From: Climacium dendroides
Taxonomy: Eukaryota; Streptophyta; Bryopsida; Hypnales; Climaciaceae
Assembly: GCA_950106755.1 (NCBI GenBank)
Contig: OX467083.1
Span: forward strand, 37,443,029-37,507,028
Direction: 5' to 3'
DNA length: 64,000 nt
Below are positions 63,724-64,000 of the stretch, piece by piece. Under the pieces are notes generated by a model. It worked only from the letters and a program-made list of their open reading frames with translations. It was not told the origin of the DNA and ran no database searches. Both the position numbers and the translations under genes were made by a program. Position 1 is the stretch's first letter. Each line of letters begins with the position of its first letter.

Positions 63724-63980
63724 TCATCACAAAGTTTAGACCCTACGATTTGTCATGTTTCATGGGTTCGCACATTAATTACAATTTATCGCATCGTTAC
63801 AATGCATTACTTGGCATCGTTATTGCATTGTTATAATGCATTACTTGCAACTACATTGTAATGATGCAAAGTAATGCATTGTAATGATGTAATAACGATG
63901 CCATTAATGTGTGAACCCATGAAACAATGATAATTACATGATAATAGTTGACAAACTGTAGGGTCTAAACTTTGTGATGA
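63724..63980. mobile_element. Foldback element with near-complete inverted symmetry
   Basis: TCATCACAAAGTTTAGACCC at 63724 is mirrored by GGGTCTAAACTTTGTGATGA ending at 63980. Symmetry continues inward (CATGTTTCATGGGTTCGCAC against GTGTGAACCCATGAAACA) to a TAATGCATTAC-rich centre. Non-coding; a likely MITE or foldback element. Confidence 0.87.
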
Positions 63981-64000
63981 CTTGTGTGTGAAATCAATCT

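Noticed and set aside
1..64000. CRISPR arrays, operons, bacterial or organellar genes
   Set aside because: Nothing with prokaryotic gene density or spacer-repeat structure; the spliced gene shows nuclear eukaryotic DNA.

Overview
The window looks like nuclear DNA of a land plant. The only recognisable gene is a telomere-repeat-binding protein of the plant TRP/TBP/TRFL family. Its coding exons are spliced at GT-AG sites and encode an N-terminal FELLATVAG-type block, a ubiquitin-like domain and a C-terminal plant-type Myb domain followed by the YVDLKDKWKTLVHTA extension. The N-terminus differs clearly from the usual seed-plant form. With the compact introns and AT-rich surroundings this suggests an early-diverging land plant such as a bryophyte, but that is a weak inference.

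Layout. Positions 1-5266 and 8119-13384 are the two arms of a very large inverted repeat in which base x pairs with 13385-x. The arms appear identical throughout, and the left arm is cut by the window start. Each arm carries the gene, so the copies face each other tail to tail (+ strand copy ending at 4261, - strand copy running 13978 to 9124). An unrelated AT-rich spacer of about 2.85 kb (5267-8118) separates them. The right copy has a complete coding region by my splice model: 9 exons, 923 residues. The left copy lacks exon 1 and most of exon 2 because the window starts inside exon 2. Right of the gene, 13979-16790 is a moderately GC-rich flank (likely 5' leader/promoter) that ends in a CpG-rich patch.

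From about 16.8 kb to the right edge (47 kb) the sequence is AT-rich and I find no convincing protein gene. It is packed with short non-coding transposon-like elements, many in several copies. The most striking set has termini of the form TTAA|CCYYTAAA...TTTARRGG|TTAA (at least three length classes, about a dozen copies). This is the target-site signature of piggyBac-type elements, although no transposase is present. Others are a small family flanked by 11-12 bp direct repeats (Mutator-like), a 565 bp element with a perfect 8 bp duplication (hAT-like), a family ending CACTA...TAGTG, a nested element with GAGCATCTCCAC termini, a foldback element at the right edge, and a tandem array at 31.8-32.8 kb.

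The main points of interest are the seemingly perfect inverted duplication of a telomere-binding gene (true recent duplication or assembly artefact) and the TTAA-flanked non-autonomous element group.
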